Assembly: GCF_010731115.1 (NCBI RefSeq)
Contig: NZ_AP022616.1
Span: forward strand, 5,642,001-5,706,000
Source: Mycolicibacterium phocaicum
GTDB taxonomy: Bacteria > Actinomycetota > Actinomycetes > Mycobacteriales > Mycobacteriaceae
Direction: 5' to 3'
Length of the DNA: 64,000 bases
This document shows, one piece after another, positions 17,182-27,019 of the stretch. The notes under the pieces were generated by a model. It saw only the letters and a program-made list of their open reading frames with translations, ran no database searches and was not told the origin of the DNA. Position 1 is the stretch's first letter. Every line of letters starts with the position of its first letter. The translations under genes and the position numbers were made by a program.

Positions 17182-18120
17182 TTACTTCGTGCAGGTCGTG
17201 ATCATCGTGTTGTTGGTCTGCATGGCGACCGCCTGGCCGGAACCGTCGCTGATCGAGCAGTTCAGCTGACCGGTGACGCTGGTTGCGGTCACCGAACTCA
17301 GCGTGACGCCCGGGTTCAGCGTGACCGTCTTGGCCCACGGCAGCGCCACGTTCACATCCGTCTGCAGCGCACCCTGCCCGTCGGTGTAGATCACCGTCAC
17401 GAGGTCCAGGAGCGACTTGTTGCCCGTGATGCGGTACGTGACCGTGTTCGGCAGCGGTGCCGCGGGCACCGCCGCGGGGTCGGCCGGCGGGACGGCCTCG
17501 GCGGGTGTGGGCGCCGCCGCGGTCGGGGTGACGGTCGTGACGGTCTCGGGTGCCAGTGACGCGGTGGGCGGCGCCGCCGTCACTCGGGGGCGCGGAGCCG
17601 CCGACGGCGCGGCGGAGGCGGTCGGCGTCGCCGACTGGCTGGTGCTGGGCGGGGTGATCGGCGCGGTGACAGGTCCGCTGTCGCCGCCGCCGAGGATCAC
17701 GACGGTGCAGATGACGGCGACGAGCAGGATGGCACCGGCGACGCCGGCCACCCACACCCAGCGCCGGTCGATGCCTTCGTCGTACTCGTAGATCTCGTCG
17801 TCGTAGTCGTCATATGCCGCGTCGGCGTCCGCGTCGGTGTAGCCCGCATCGGACGCGGTGAACCGATCGGTGTCGCCGTAGGTGCTGGTGTACTCGCGCG
17901 CCGGTCGGTCGGCCAGATCGGTGGCCGAACCGTACGAGCTGTACGAACCGTACGAGTGGCTGCGGTCGCTGCTGTAGTCGGTGCTGCCGTACCCACTGCC
18001 GTACGCGGTGCTGGAGCCGTAGCTGTAACCGCGGTCGTAGCCCTCGTAGCTCGGGGTGTCCCCGTAGCTGCCGGTGGACGCCCCCGACGGTGTTGAATAT
18101 CGCGAATATGTCCTGCTCAT
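17182..18120 (-). CDS. MmpS-like membrane protein with Ser/Tyr/Gly-rich cytosolic tail (Rv3209-like)
   Basis: The 312-residue protein has four zones. Residues 1-75 are Ser/Tyr/Gly-rich with repeated SYGS/GYGS-like units, and about 85-120 are very acidic. One membrane helix (VWVAGVAGAILLVAVICTVV, about 122-142) precedes a Thr/Pro/Ala-rich linker. A C-terminal MmpS-type beta domain starts at NTVTYRITG and holds two Cys. The ATG at 18120 has GGGGAAAG 8 nt upstream. M. tuberculosis Rv3209 is shorter (about 186 residues as I recall), so the long N-terminal low-complexity region is unusual. No MmpL partner is adjacent. Confidence 0.82.
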   Translation of the reverse strand: MSRTYSRYSTPSGASTGSYGDTPSYEGYDRGYSYGSSTAYGSGYGSTDYSSDRSHSYGSYSSYGSATDLADRPAREYTSTYGDTDRFTASDAGYTDADADAAYDDYDDEIYEYDEGIDRRWVWVAGVAGAILLVAVICTVVILGGGDSGPVTAPITPPSTSQSATPTASAAPSAAPRPRVTAAPPTASLAPETVTTVTPTAAAPTPAEAVPPADPAAVPAAPLPNTVTYRITGNKSLLDLVTVIYTDGQGALQTDVNVALPWAKTVTLNPGVTLSSVTATSVTGQLNCSISDGSGQAVAMQTNNTMITTCTK

Positions 18121-18468
18121 GGCGACTTTCCCCGGTCGAGTATCACTTACCTCGTCGATGCTAATGGTGCAGAAGTTACGGATGAGCTCGGCTCGCTGGC
18201 CGCCTGATAACGGTCGGGACTCGGTTCGGTCGACCCCGCCGCGACGACCCGTCGCGACCTCGAAAAGCAGTGCCGTCCGGCGGCGTTTCCGGGCCGGCAA
18301 CTGTGACGACGTCGTGACCTCGCCGGCGGCGTCCAACGGTCCCGCGCGCTGATTCGCCTACAGGCGAACGTGCCCCCGGGTACCCCGGCCGTCGTCGTCC
18401 ACTAGCCTCCTGGGGAGAGTTCGATAGCAGCTCGACTGAAGTCTTGAAAACGAATGAAAGGGGTCAGC
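18121..18468. promoter_or_regulatory. Divergent intergenic region, MmpS-like / DUF3107
   Basis: These 348 bp lie between divergent starts. The minus frame is open through most of it but has no start with a ribosome site, so I treat it as non-coding. TAGCCT at 18403-18408 could be a -10 for the plus-strand gene. No other motif is seen. Confidence 0.4.
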
Positions 18469-18705
18469 GTGGAGGTCAAGATCGGTGTCACCGACAGCCC
18501 GCGCGAACTGTTCCTCAACAGCGCGCAGACTCCCGAGGAAGTGGAGAAGTTGGTGACCGACGCGCTCGGTCAGGATTCGGGCGTGCTCGCGCTGACCGAC
18601 GAGAAGGGCCGCCGGTTCCTGGTGCAGACCGCCAAGATCGCCTACGTCGAGATCGGTGCGGCCGACGTCCGCCGGGTCGGCTTCGGCGTCACCGGCAAGG
18701 ACTGA
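18469..18705 (+). CDS. DUF3107 small protein (TB9.4-like, Rv3208A type)
   Basis: This 78-residue protein starts VEVKIGVTDSPRELF and matches the DUF3107 family, including M. tuberculosis TB9.4 (Rv3208A), of unknown function. The GTG at 18469 is preferred over an ATG at 18454 because it agrees with relatives and has AAAGGGG about 7 nt upstream. It ends at a strong terminator shared with the convergent tetR gene. Confidence 0.9.
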   Translation: MEVKIGVTDSPRELFLNSAQTPEEVEKLVTDALGQDSGVLALTDEKGRRFLVQTAKIAYVEIGAADVRRVGFGVTGKD

Positions 18706-18726
18706 TTTCCGCCCGTACGCAAAAAG

Positions 18727-18760
18727 CTGCCTCCTTCCACGCGGAAGGGGGCAGTTTTTT
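18727..18760. terminator. Strong Rho-independent terminator between DUF3107 and tetR
   Basis: A 12-bp stem (18727-18738 with 18743-18754, one G-T pair) has a 4-nt loop and six T after it. An A run precedes it, so it can also serve the convergent tetR gene. Confidence 0.92.
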
Positions 18761-18772
18761 GTGCCGGCCGTG

Positions 18773-19525
<753 letters not shown>

Positions 19526-19707
19526 TCATGGCCGCCCGACTTGTTGTTCAGGTTGACCGACCCGGCAGTTTATCGCCACGACACTACTACCGTTAGTTCG
19601 CGGCATTCGCGTGCTACCAGCGGTTCGGCGATTGTGTCCGGTCCCACTTGAACACCCGGTGGCGTGCCATTACCGGCGTACGCGCAGCTCTATGCCATCC
19701 TGGTTCG

Positions 19708-20754
19708 GTGACCTACGACCCGGGCCGAGGCACCGGTCGCGTCCCTGTGGTGCGCAATGAGTGGCGTGAGCCCTTGCGTGCGCAGCGGGATCCGGTGGCC
19801 GAGGACTCCGGACGGCTGCGGTCCAACCGGGACGACCGGCAGCAGTGGCGCAAGCAGTCCTGGCTGGGTCGCTTCGTATCCACCTACGGGTGGCGCGCGT
19901 ACGCCCTGCCTGCCCTTGCCGTCGTCACCGGAATCGTGGTCTACCAGAGCATCTCCGGTCCGACACCGGTCACACCCGCGCACCCGCACGTACCGATGGT
20001 CGGCCAACCCACCATCAACTCGGCCAGCACCGCGATCGTCGGCGCACCGCCCAAGGGCCTGACCCAGTTCGACGTCAACCTGCCCACCGGCATCCTCCCC
20101 GACGGCGGGCCGTTCACCGAGGCCGGCGCCAAGGCCTGGCACATCGTGCCGGGCACCACCGGCAAGATCGGTCAGGGCACCACCAAGGCGGTGACCTACA
20201 CCGTCGAGGTGGAGGACGGCGTCGACACCACCAGCTTCGGCGGCGACGAAGCGTTTGCCCGGATGGTCGCCGAAACCCTCGCCAACCCGAAGAGCTGGAC
20301 GCACGACGGGAAGTTCGCCTTCACGCGGCTCGACGCGTCGTCGCCGGAGCAGCCTGATTTCCGGGTGTCGCTGACCTCGCCGATGACGGTGCGCGAGGGC
20401 TGCGGCTACGACATCCAGCTGGAGTCGTCGTGCTTCAACCCGGCGTACTTCCCGGCCGACGGCGGCAAGGCCCAGTCCCGCGTGTTCATCAACGAGGCGC
20501 GCTGGGTGCGCGGCGCCGTGCCGTTCCAGGGTGACATCGGCTCGTACCGCCAGTACCTGATCAACCACGAGGTCGGGCACGCCCTCGGCTTCCGGATGCA
20601 CGAGCCCTGCGGCGACAACGGCGGCCTGGCGCCGATCATGATGCAGCAGACCTTCTCTACCAACAACAACGACGACGCCAAGTTCGACCCGGAGTCGGTC
20701 AAGCCCGACGGCAAGACCTGCCACGTCAACTCCTGGCCGTACCCGATCCCCTGA
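19708..20754 (+). CDS. DUF3152 membrane-anchored zincin-like protein (Rv3207c-like)
   Basis: The 348-residue protein has a basic N-terminus, one membrane helix (about 66-82) and an exported domain with the zincin signature H287-E-V-G-H291, followed by A-L-G and H298. Classical metzincins have HExxHxxGxxH, but here the third His comes one residue late. Four Cys in the domain can form disulfides (GCGYDIQLESSC region, EPCG, TCHV). M. tuberculosis Rv3207c is the counterpart. The GTG at 19708 is chosen as the first start close to the positively charged leader. Confidence 0.85.
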   Translation: MTYDPGRGTGRVPVVRNEWREPLRAQRDPVAEDSGRLRSNRDDRQQWRKQSWLGRFVSTYGWRAYALPALAVVTGIVVYQSISGPTPVTPAHPHVPMVGQPTINSASTAIVGAPPKGLTQFDVNLPTGILPDGGPFTEAGAKAWHIVPGTTGKIGQGTTKAVTYTVEVEDGVDTTSFGGDEAFARMVAETLANPKSWTHDGKFAFTRLDASSPEQPDFRVSLTSPMTVREGCGYDIQLESSCFNPAYFPADGGKAQSRVFINEARWVRGAVPFQGDIGSYRQYLINHEVGHALGFRMHEPCGDNGGLAPIMMQQTFSTNNNDDAKFDPESVKPDGKTCHVNSWPYPIP

Positions 20755-20765
20755 CCGCCTTTGGC

Positions 20766-20841
20766 GCGAGCGGCCGTGTCTGTTCGGCAACACGCCGCAT
20801 TTCGCGTACACGTAGCGCACCCTCGCGGTCCGCGAGCGGCC
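20766..20841. repeat. Dispersed intergenic repeat, copy A
   Basis: GCGAGCGGCCGTGTCTGT at 20766-20783 is nearly identical to 39266-39283, and GCGAGCGGCC recurs at 20832-20841. It lies in a short intergenic gap, in the same way as the other copy. It looks like a small mobile or palindromic mycobacterial intergenic element. Confidence 0.55.
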
Positions 20842-20867
20842 CCGAAATGTCATGCGGAGTCGCTGAT

Positions 20868-20873
20868 TACTGT
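20868..20873 (+). promoter_or_regulatory. -10 element (TACTGT) of a probable leaderless moeZ transcript
   Basis: TACTGT lies 7 nt before the moeZ ATG, the spacing of leaderless mycobacterial transcripts. Confidence 0.5.
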
Positions 20874-20880
20874 TGAGGGC

Positions 20881-22086
<1,206 letters not shown>

Positions 22087-22110
22087 CGTCAGGTCTGGCC
22101 GGGCACACCT

Positions 22111-22116
22111 TAGTCT
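22111..22116 (+). promoter_or_regulatory. -10 element (TAGTCT) of a probable leaderless transcript
   Basis: TAGTCT lies 6 nt before the GTG at 22123. No ribosome site is visible. Confidence 0.45.
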
Positions 22117-22122
22117 GATCGG

Positions 22123-22977
22123 GTGACCGTCGACCGTCCTCCCGAACATGTGCTCACGGCGTTCGGCCTGACCGGTCTCCGGCCGGTGCCGCTCGGCTCG
22201 AGCTGGGAGGGCGGCTGGCGCTGCGGCGAGGTGGTGCTGTCCATGGTCGCCGACAACGCGCGGGCCTCCTGGTCGGCCAAGGTGCGCGAGACGCTGTTCG
22301 TGGACGGTGTCCGGCTGGCCCGTCCGGTGCGCGCCACCGATGGCCGCTACGTCGTGGCCGGCTGGCGCGCCGACACGTTCGTCACCGGGACCCCGGAACC
22401 GCGGCACGACGAGATCGTCTCGGCGGCGGTGCGTCTGCACGAGGCGACGGCCAAGCTCGAGCGTCCGCGCTTCCTGACGCAGCCGCCCGCGGTGCCGTGG
22501 AGCGACGTCGACGTTTTCATCGCCGCCGACCGTGCCGCCTGGGAAGACCGGCCACTGCAGTCGTTGCCGCCCGGTTCGCGGGTGGCGCCCGCCACCACCG
22601 ACGGCCGCCGTTCGGTCGAACTGATCAATCAGCTTGCGTCCCTGCGCAAGCCGACCCGCAACCCGAGCCAGCTGGTGCACGGCGACCTCTACGGCACCGT
22701 GCTGTTCGCTGGTACCGCCGCGCCGGGCATCACCGACATCACGCCGTACTGGCGCCCGGCGTCGTGGGCCGCGGGTGTGGTCGTCGTCGACGCGCTGTCG
22801 TGGGGCGAGGCCGACGACGGTCTCATCGAACGTTGGGCGTCGCTGCCGGAATGGCCGCAGATGTTGTTGCGCGCCTTGATCTTCCGGCTCGCGGTGCATG
22901 CGCTGCACCCGCGGTCGACGGCGGCGGCCTTCCCGGGTTTGGCGCGCACCGCAGCCCTGGTCCGCCTGGTGCTGTAG
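22123..22977 (+). CDS. TIGR02569-family protein, kinase-like fold (Rv3205c-like)
   Basis: This 284-residue actinobacterial protein belongs to family TIGR02569. QLVHGDLYGTVLF at about 186-198 and a later ITDITPYWRPASW recall the HGDL and metal motifs of aminoglycoside-phosphotransferase-like kinases. The usual catalytic Asn after HGD is not clear. M. tuberculosis Rv3205c is the counterpart. The role is unknown. It follows moeZ by 36 bp and may share its function, but it has its own -10. Confidence 0.85.
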   Translation: MTVDRPPEHVLTAFGLTGLRPVPLGSSWEGGWRCGEVVLSMVADNARASWSAKVRETLFVDGVRLARPVRATDGRYVVAGWRADTFVTGTPEPRHDEIVSAAVRLHEATAKLERPRFLTQPPAVPWSDVDVFIAADRAAWEDRPLQSLPPGSRVAPATTDGRRSVELINQLASLRKPTRNPSQLVHGDLYGTVLFAGTAAPGITDITPYWRPASWAAGVVVVDALSWGEADDGLIERWASLPEWPQMLLRALIFRLAVHALHPRSTAAAFPGLARTAALVRLVL

Positions 22978-23034
22978 CCGGCGCGCCGGCTTTCGAATGG
23001 CAGCATGCGCCGTTCGGTGGGAAAGTTACCTCGC

Positions 23035-24429
23035 ATGACGGCTGTCGAACCCACCACCGACGGAACCTACAAAGACCGGATCGCTGCGGTCGAGCCCGGT
23101 GGCAACGAGTTCATCGCGGAGGCGGACCGGCACGGCAAGCCGAGTCAGCTGTTCTGGACGTGGACGTCGCCCAACATGGAATTCGCGACGGTGTTCGTCG
23201 GCATGCTGGCCGTCCTGGCGTTCGGTATGAGCTTCTGGCAGGCGGTCGTCGGAATCATCATCGGTACCGGGCTGGGTGCGATCGCGCACTATTTCCTGTC
23301 CGCGCGCGGACCGCTGCACGGCGTGCCGCAGATGGTGCTGGGCCGAATGGCGTTCGGGTTCAAGGGTAATGCTCTGCCCGCGACATTGATGTCGATCACC
23401 GCGGGGGTCGGTTGGTTCGCCACCAACAGTGTCAGCGGTGCGTTCGCGTTGTCCACCCTGTTCGGCTTCGGACCGCTGGTCGGCCTGATCATCATCGTGG
23501 TGGTGCAGACCGCGTTCGCGTTCTTCGGCCACAACCTGGTGCAGGCGTTCGAGCGGTGGTCGTTCCCGGCGCTCGCCATCGTTTTCGGCGCGGCAGCGGT
23601 GGGAATTTTCGCGCACGCGGATCTGGGTGCGCCGGCGCCGTCGGGTGGGGTCGGCGGGCTCGGGGGCTTCCTGCTCACCGTCGGCACCGCGTTCGGGTAC
23701 GCGGCCGGCTGGACACCGTACGCCGCGGACTACACCCGCTATCTGCCCTCGGCAGTGTCCCCATTCGCGACGGGCTTCTTCGCCTCCACCGGGTTGTTCG
23801 TCTCGTGTGTGGTCCTGGAGATCGTCGGGGCGGCGTCGACGACGTTCGGCGCGGCGAGCCTGGGCAACCCGACGGCGTCGTTCACCGCCGAGCTGGCGCC
23901 GTGGCTGGCCAAGGCGACGCTGTTGGCCATCGCGGTCGGTGCGATCGCCGCCAATGCCCTCAATATCTATTCCGGGGCAATGGCTTTCGTGACCACCGGG
24001 ATCACGTTGCCGCCACACATCGCGCGGGCGCTGGTGACCGTCTTCTTCGGCGTGGCGGGTTTCCTGATCGCGTGGTGGGCGTTGCCCGATGCCGCGCACA
24101 GCTATGAAGCGTTTCTACTGGTGATCGCCTACTGGATCGGACCCTGGCTGGGTGTGGTCTTCGCCGATCAGTACCTCCGCCGCGGGCAGCAGATCGCCGG
24201 ATATCTGTACGACCGCTCGTATTCGAACTGGCCGGGGCTGCTGTCCTTCGCACTGGGACTGAGCCTCTCGGTGCTGTTGTTCTCCAACCAGGAGAAGTTC
24301 GTCGGCTTTGTCGCCCGGGTGGTGCCGAAGCTCGGTGACATCACCTTCTTCGTCGGCTTCGTCATCGCCGGTGCCGCGTACCTGGTGCTGTGTCGAAAGA
24401 AGATCGCCGCGGAATGTGCCGCCGCATGA
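23035..24429 (+). CDS. NCS1-family cytosine/purine permease
   Basis: The 464-residue membrane protein has about 12 helices and NCS1 (CodB/FCY2) features: FWTWTSPNMEF before helix 1, GPLHGVPQMVLGRMAFG, AADYTRYLP, and helices rich in Gly/Ala. The family imports cytosine, purines, allantoin or hydantoin with Na+ or H+. The next gene is a cytosine deaminase overlapping by 4 nt, so cytosine or a methylated cytosine is the likely substrate. The start could also be an ATG at 23005 (10 residues longer). Confidence 0.92.
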   Translation: MTAVEPTTDGTYKDRIAAVEPGGNEFIAEADRHGKPSQLFWTWTSPNMEFATVFVGMLAVLAFGMSFWQAVVGIIIGTGLGAIAHYFLSARGPLHGVPQMVLGRMAFGFKGNALPATLMSITAGVGWFATNSVSGAFALSTLFGFGPLVGLIIIVVVQTAFAFFGHNLVQAFERWSFPALAIVFGAAAVGIFAHADLGAPAPSGGVGGLGGFLLTVGTAFGYAAGWTPYAADYTRYLPSAVSPFATGFFASTGLFVSCVVLEIVGAASTTFGAASLGNPTASFTAELAPWLAKATLLAIAVGAIAANALNIYSGAMAFVTTGITLPPHIARALVTVFFGVAGFLIAWWALPDAAHSYEAFLLVIAYWIGPWLGVVFADQYLRRGQQIAGYLYDRSYSNWPGLLSFALGLSLSVLLFSNQEKFVGFVARVVPKLGDITFFVGFVIAGAAYLVLCRKKIAAECAAA

Positions 24430-24866
24430 CCCCCGAGGAGATGCTCGACGTCGCGGTCGCCGAAGCACGAAATGGGTTGGCCGAAGGCGGTATTCCGATC
24501 GGTGCGGCGCTGTTCCGGGCCGATGGTGAACTCCTGGGTGCGGGCCACAACCGCCGGGTGCAGGACGGTGACCCCTCGGTGCACGCCGAGACCGACGCGT
24601 TCCGTGCGGCCGGGCGTCAGCGCGGCTACGGCTCGACCGTCATGGTGACGACGCTCTCGCCGTGCTGGTATTGCAGCGGCCTGGTGCGGCAGTTCGGCAT
24701 CGGCGCGGTGGTGATAGGGGAGGCCCGCACGTTCCACGGTGGTCACGATTGGCTGGCCGAACATGGTGTGGCGGTTACGGTTCTGGACGACGAGCGGTGC
24801 GTGGCGATGATGGCGGAGTTCATCAGCGCCCGTCCCGAATTGTGGGCGGAGGACATCGGCGAATGA
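24426..24866 (+). CDS. Yeast-type cytosine deaminase (Fcy1-like)
   Basis: The 146-residue zinc deaminase has H53-A-E55 and SPC80-WY-C83. The C-terminus DDERC followed by WAEDIGE closely matches the tail of yeast Fcy1 as I recall it (DDERC ... WFEDIGE). Fcy1 converts cytosine to uracil and also 5-methylcytosine to thymine, and bacterial CodA is unrelated. The ATG overlaps the permease stop (ATGA), and its own stop overlaps the next ATG. The three genes therefore form a tight operon. Confidence 0.9.
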   Translation: MTPEEMLDVAVAEARNGLAEGGIPIGAALFRADGELLGAGHNRRVQDGDPSVHAETDAFRAAGRQRGYGSTVMVTTLSPCWYCSGLVRQFGIGAVVIGEARTFHGGHDWLAEHGVAVTVLDDERCVAMMAEFISARPELWAEDIGE

Positions 24867-25822
24867 GTGCCATTGCGACGGTGGACCTCTCCCGCTGGTA
24901 TGCCGGTGGATCCGAGGCCGACGCGTTGGCCGCCGAAGTCGATGAGGGTCTGCAGCGGGCCGGTTTCATCGTGGTCACCGGTCACGGGGTGGACCAGGGT
25001 CTGGCGGCTGCGGTCCGGGCGGCCAGTCGGGAGTTCTTCGCGTTGTCCGCCGAGGTGAAGCGGCGGTATGCGGTGCCGGTCGGCGGTCACGGGTGGATCG
25101 GCCCGGGCGCCGAGGCCAACGGTTACGCCGAGGGCACCGAGACGCCACCCGATCTCAAGGAGAGTTTCAGTCTGGGCGCGGAAACCGCGACGGGGGATCC
25201 GGAGGTGGATCGAATCTGGTTCGCCCCCAACGTCTGGCCCGCCGAGGTGCCCGCGTTGCAGACGCTGGTGGATGACTACACCGCCCAGATGCGCCGGCTG
25301 TCCGACGATCTGCTGGCCCTGTTCGCGCACGCGCTGGGGTTGCCGGCGAATCCTTTTGCCGCGCTGGCGGATCGGCCGACCTGGACGATGAACATCAACC
25401 ACTACCCACCGGTGAGCGTGGTGGGTGAACCCGAGCCCGGTCAGTTCCGCATCGGGCCGCACACCGATTTCGGCACCGTCACCGTGCTCGACCGCGAGCC
25501 GGGCGCCGGCGGGCTGCAGGTGTATTCCGACGCCGAGGGCTGGCAGGACGCGCCGTGGGAACCCGGCGCGCTGACGGTGAACATCGGTGACCTGCTGGAG
25601 TATTGGAGCGGACGACGCTGGCCGTCCGGCCGGCATCGCGTGCTGCCGCCGCAACCGCACGCACCCGAAGAAGACCTGGTGTCGCTGATCTACTTCTACG
25701 AGGCCAACCACGATGCGCTGATCACCCCGTTGCCGCCGCCCATCGGCGCGGTGTCCGGGCTGGCGCCGGTGGTCTCCGCGGAGTTCATCAAGGAACGGTT
25801 GGACGCCATCACCGTGGGTTGA
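24863..25822 (+). CDS. Isopenicillin-N-synthase-like non-heme Fe(II) dioxygenase
   Basis: The 319-residue double-stranded beta-helix enzyme has the N-terminal DIOX_N region (ALAAEVDEGLQRAGFIVVTGH) and iron ligands H200, D202 (GPHTDFGT) and H258 (SGRHRV). The downstream RxS motif that holds 2-oxoglutarate reads L272-V-S274, so the cosubstrate is uncertain. Fungal thymine-7-hydroxylase belongs to the same family. Coupling to a cytosine permease and deaminase suggests oxidation of a pyrimidine base, such as thymine made from 5-methylcytosine. The ATG overlaps the deaminase stop. Confidence 0.9.
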   Translation: MSAIATVDLSRWYAGGSEADALAAEVDEGLQRAGFIVVTGHGVDQGLAAAVRAASREFFALSAEVKRRYAVPVGGHGWIGPGAEANGYAEGTETPPDLKESFSLGAETATGDPEVDRIWFAPNVWPAEVPALQTLVDDYTAQMRRLSDDLLALFAHALGLPANPFAALADRPTWTMNINHYPPVSVVGEPEPGQFRIGPHTDFGTVTVLDREPGAGGLQVYSDAEGWQDAPWEPGALTVNIGDLLEYWSGRRWPSGRHRVLPPQPHAPEEDLVSLIYFYEANHDALITPLPPPIGAVSGLAPVVSAEFIKERLDAITVG

Positions 25823-25830
25823 GCACAACC

Positions 25831-26127
25831 TCAGAACTCGTGCCGGTACTGCCGCAACCGAACCCGGCCGTCGTCCGCCAGAACCCCTTCGGCGCGAAGC
25901 CTTTCCAACTGCCGCGTCGCGAGATGCGGCGCCGGTCGGCCCGATGCGGAGATCACCCGGTGCCAGGGCAGATCCGAGGAATCCGTCCGCATGATCCAGC
26001 CGACGATCCGCGGGCTGGAAAGCTCTGCGGCGTCGGCGATGTCGCCGTAGGTCGACACCCGGCCGGACGGAATCGAGGCGACGAGGTCCCGGACCTTCTC
26101 CACCTGTTCGTCGGTGACTTTCGCCAT
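25831..26127 (-). CDS. Alkyltransferase-like protein (ATL, MGMT family without Cys) (Rv3204-like)
   Basis: This 98-residue MGMT-fold protein has W55 in LPWHRVI where active methyltransferases have PCHRV. ATL proteins bind O6-alkylguanine, flip it and recruit nucleotide excision repair rather than removing the alkyl group. The helix-turn-helix part (GRVSTYGDIADAAELSSPR) is intact. M. tuberculosis Rv3204 is similar in length. It converges on the dioxygenase gene and lies 16 bp from lipV on the same strand. Confidence 0.9.
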   Translation of the reverse strand: MAKVTDEQVEKVRDLVASIPSGRVSTYGDIADAAELSSPRIVGWIMRTDSSDLPWHRVISASGRPAPHLATRQLERLRAEGVLADDGRVRLRQYRHEF

Positions 26128-26143
26128 GATCAGGAAACCATGA

Positions 26144-26929
26144 TCAGACCAGGTGCCGCCGGATCACGTCGGCGGTTTCGGCGGGCATGGCGTGCGGCAC
26201 CATGTGGTCGCAGTCGAACTCGGTCAACACGAAATCGGCGCCCAGGCGCGCCTGCAAACCGGACACCAGTTCGCCGGTGACGTAGGCCGGATGGGTGCGC
26301 TTGGCGAGGACCAACGTCGTCGGTGTGCCCTGCTGTGGCAACACAATCGGGCGGGCCAGCTCACTCCAGTACGACATCATGGCCGGCAGGCTGATCCGCC
26401 AGCCGACGCGCCCACCCGGCAGTGCGACGAGGTGTTCGTCCAGATCGCGCTCGAGTTCGCCGGGGTACTTCGTGGAGACCTCACCCCACGATCCGTTCAC
26501 CTTCTCGGCGTGGGCCTCCTGCCGGTCGGGGTAGTCGGGGGAGCCGAGCATGGCGTCGGCGATCTCGCTCATCCAGCTGCCGTCCAGCCCGGTCGCCGGG
26601 TCCAGCAGCACCAGGCCCGATACGAGATTCGGGTGAGCGGCAGCGAGATTGAGCGCTATCGCGCCGCCGAACGAATGCGCCACCACGACCACCGGCCCGT
26701 CGGCTTCGTCGTGAAGCAGGGCCGCCAGGGCCGCGACGTTCTCGTCGATGTTCCACGGCGCCGCCCACGACGAATGACCATGTCCCAGAAGGTCGGGGGC
26801 CAGCACGGCATATTCGGGCAGATGCTCGTCCGCCAGTGTCTGCCAGCGCTTTCCGTGGCCGGTCAGGCCGTGCAGGGCCAGGATCTGTGCCGGCCGTGCC
26901 GGTCCGTAGCGGTACACCTGCAAGCTCAC
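26144..26929 (-). CDS. lipV: Alpha/beta hydrolase LipV
   Basis: The 261-residue hydrolase has the oxyanion and elbow features LHGLTGHG and AHSFGG with nucleophile S86, and an acid region. The catalytic His lies in FDCDHMVPH near the C-terminus. It resembles M. tuberculosis LipV (Rv3203), whose annotated protein lacks the first about 40 residues seen here. The GTG at 26929 precedes VYRYGPARPAQILALHG. Substrate type (ester or lipid) cannot be told. It diverges from adnA with 90 bp between starts. Confidence 0.9.
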   Translation of the reverse strand: MSLQVYRYGPARPAQILALHGLTGHGKRWQTLADEHLPEYAVLAPDLLGHGHSSWAAPWNIDENVAALAALLHDEADGPVVVVAHSFGGAIALNLAAAHPNLVSGLVLLDPATGLDGSWMSEIADAMLGSPDYPDRQEAHAEKVNGSWGEVSTKYPGELERDLDEHLVALPGGRVGWRISLPAMMSYWSELARPIVLPQQGTPTTLVLAKRTHPAYVTGELVSGLQARLGADFVLTEFDCDHMVPHAMPAETADVIRRHLV

Positions 26930-27019
26930 CCCGTTGATGCTGCCAGACGCGGACCGTCCCGTCGCCGGACCCCGCCGGTCGCCTCGGACTTGTCGTACCC
27001 CCGTGATTGCATTCCAGTC

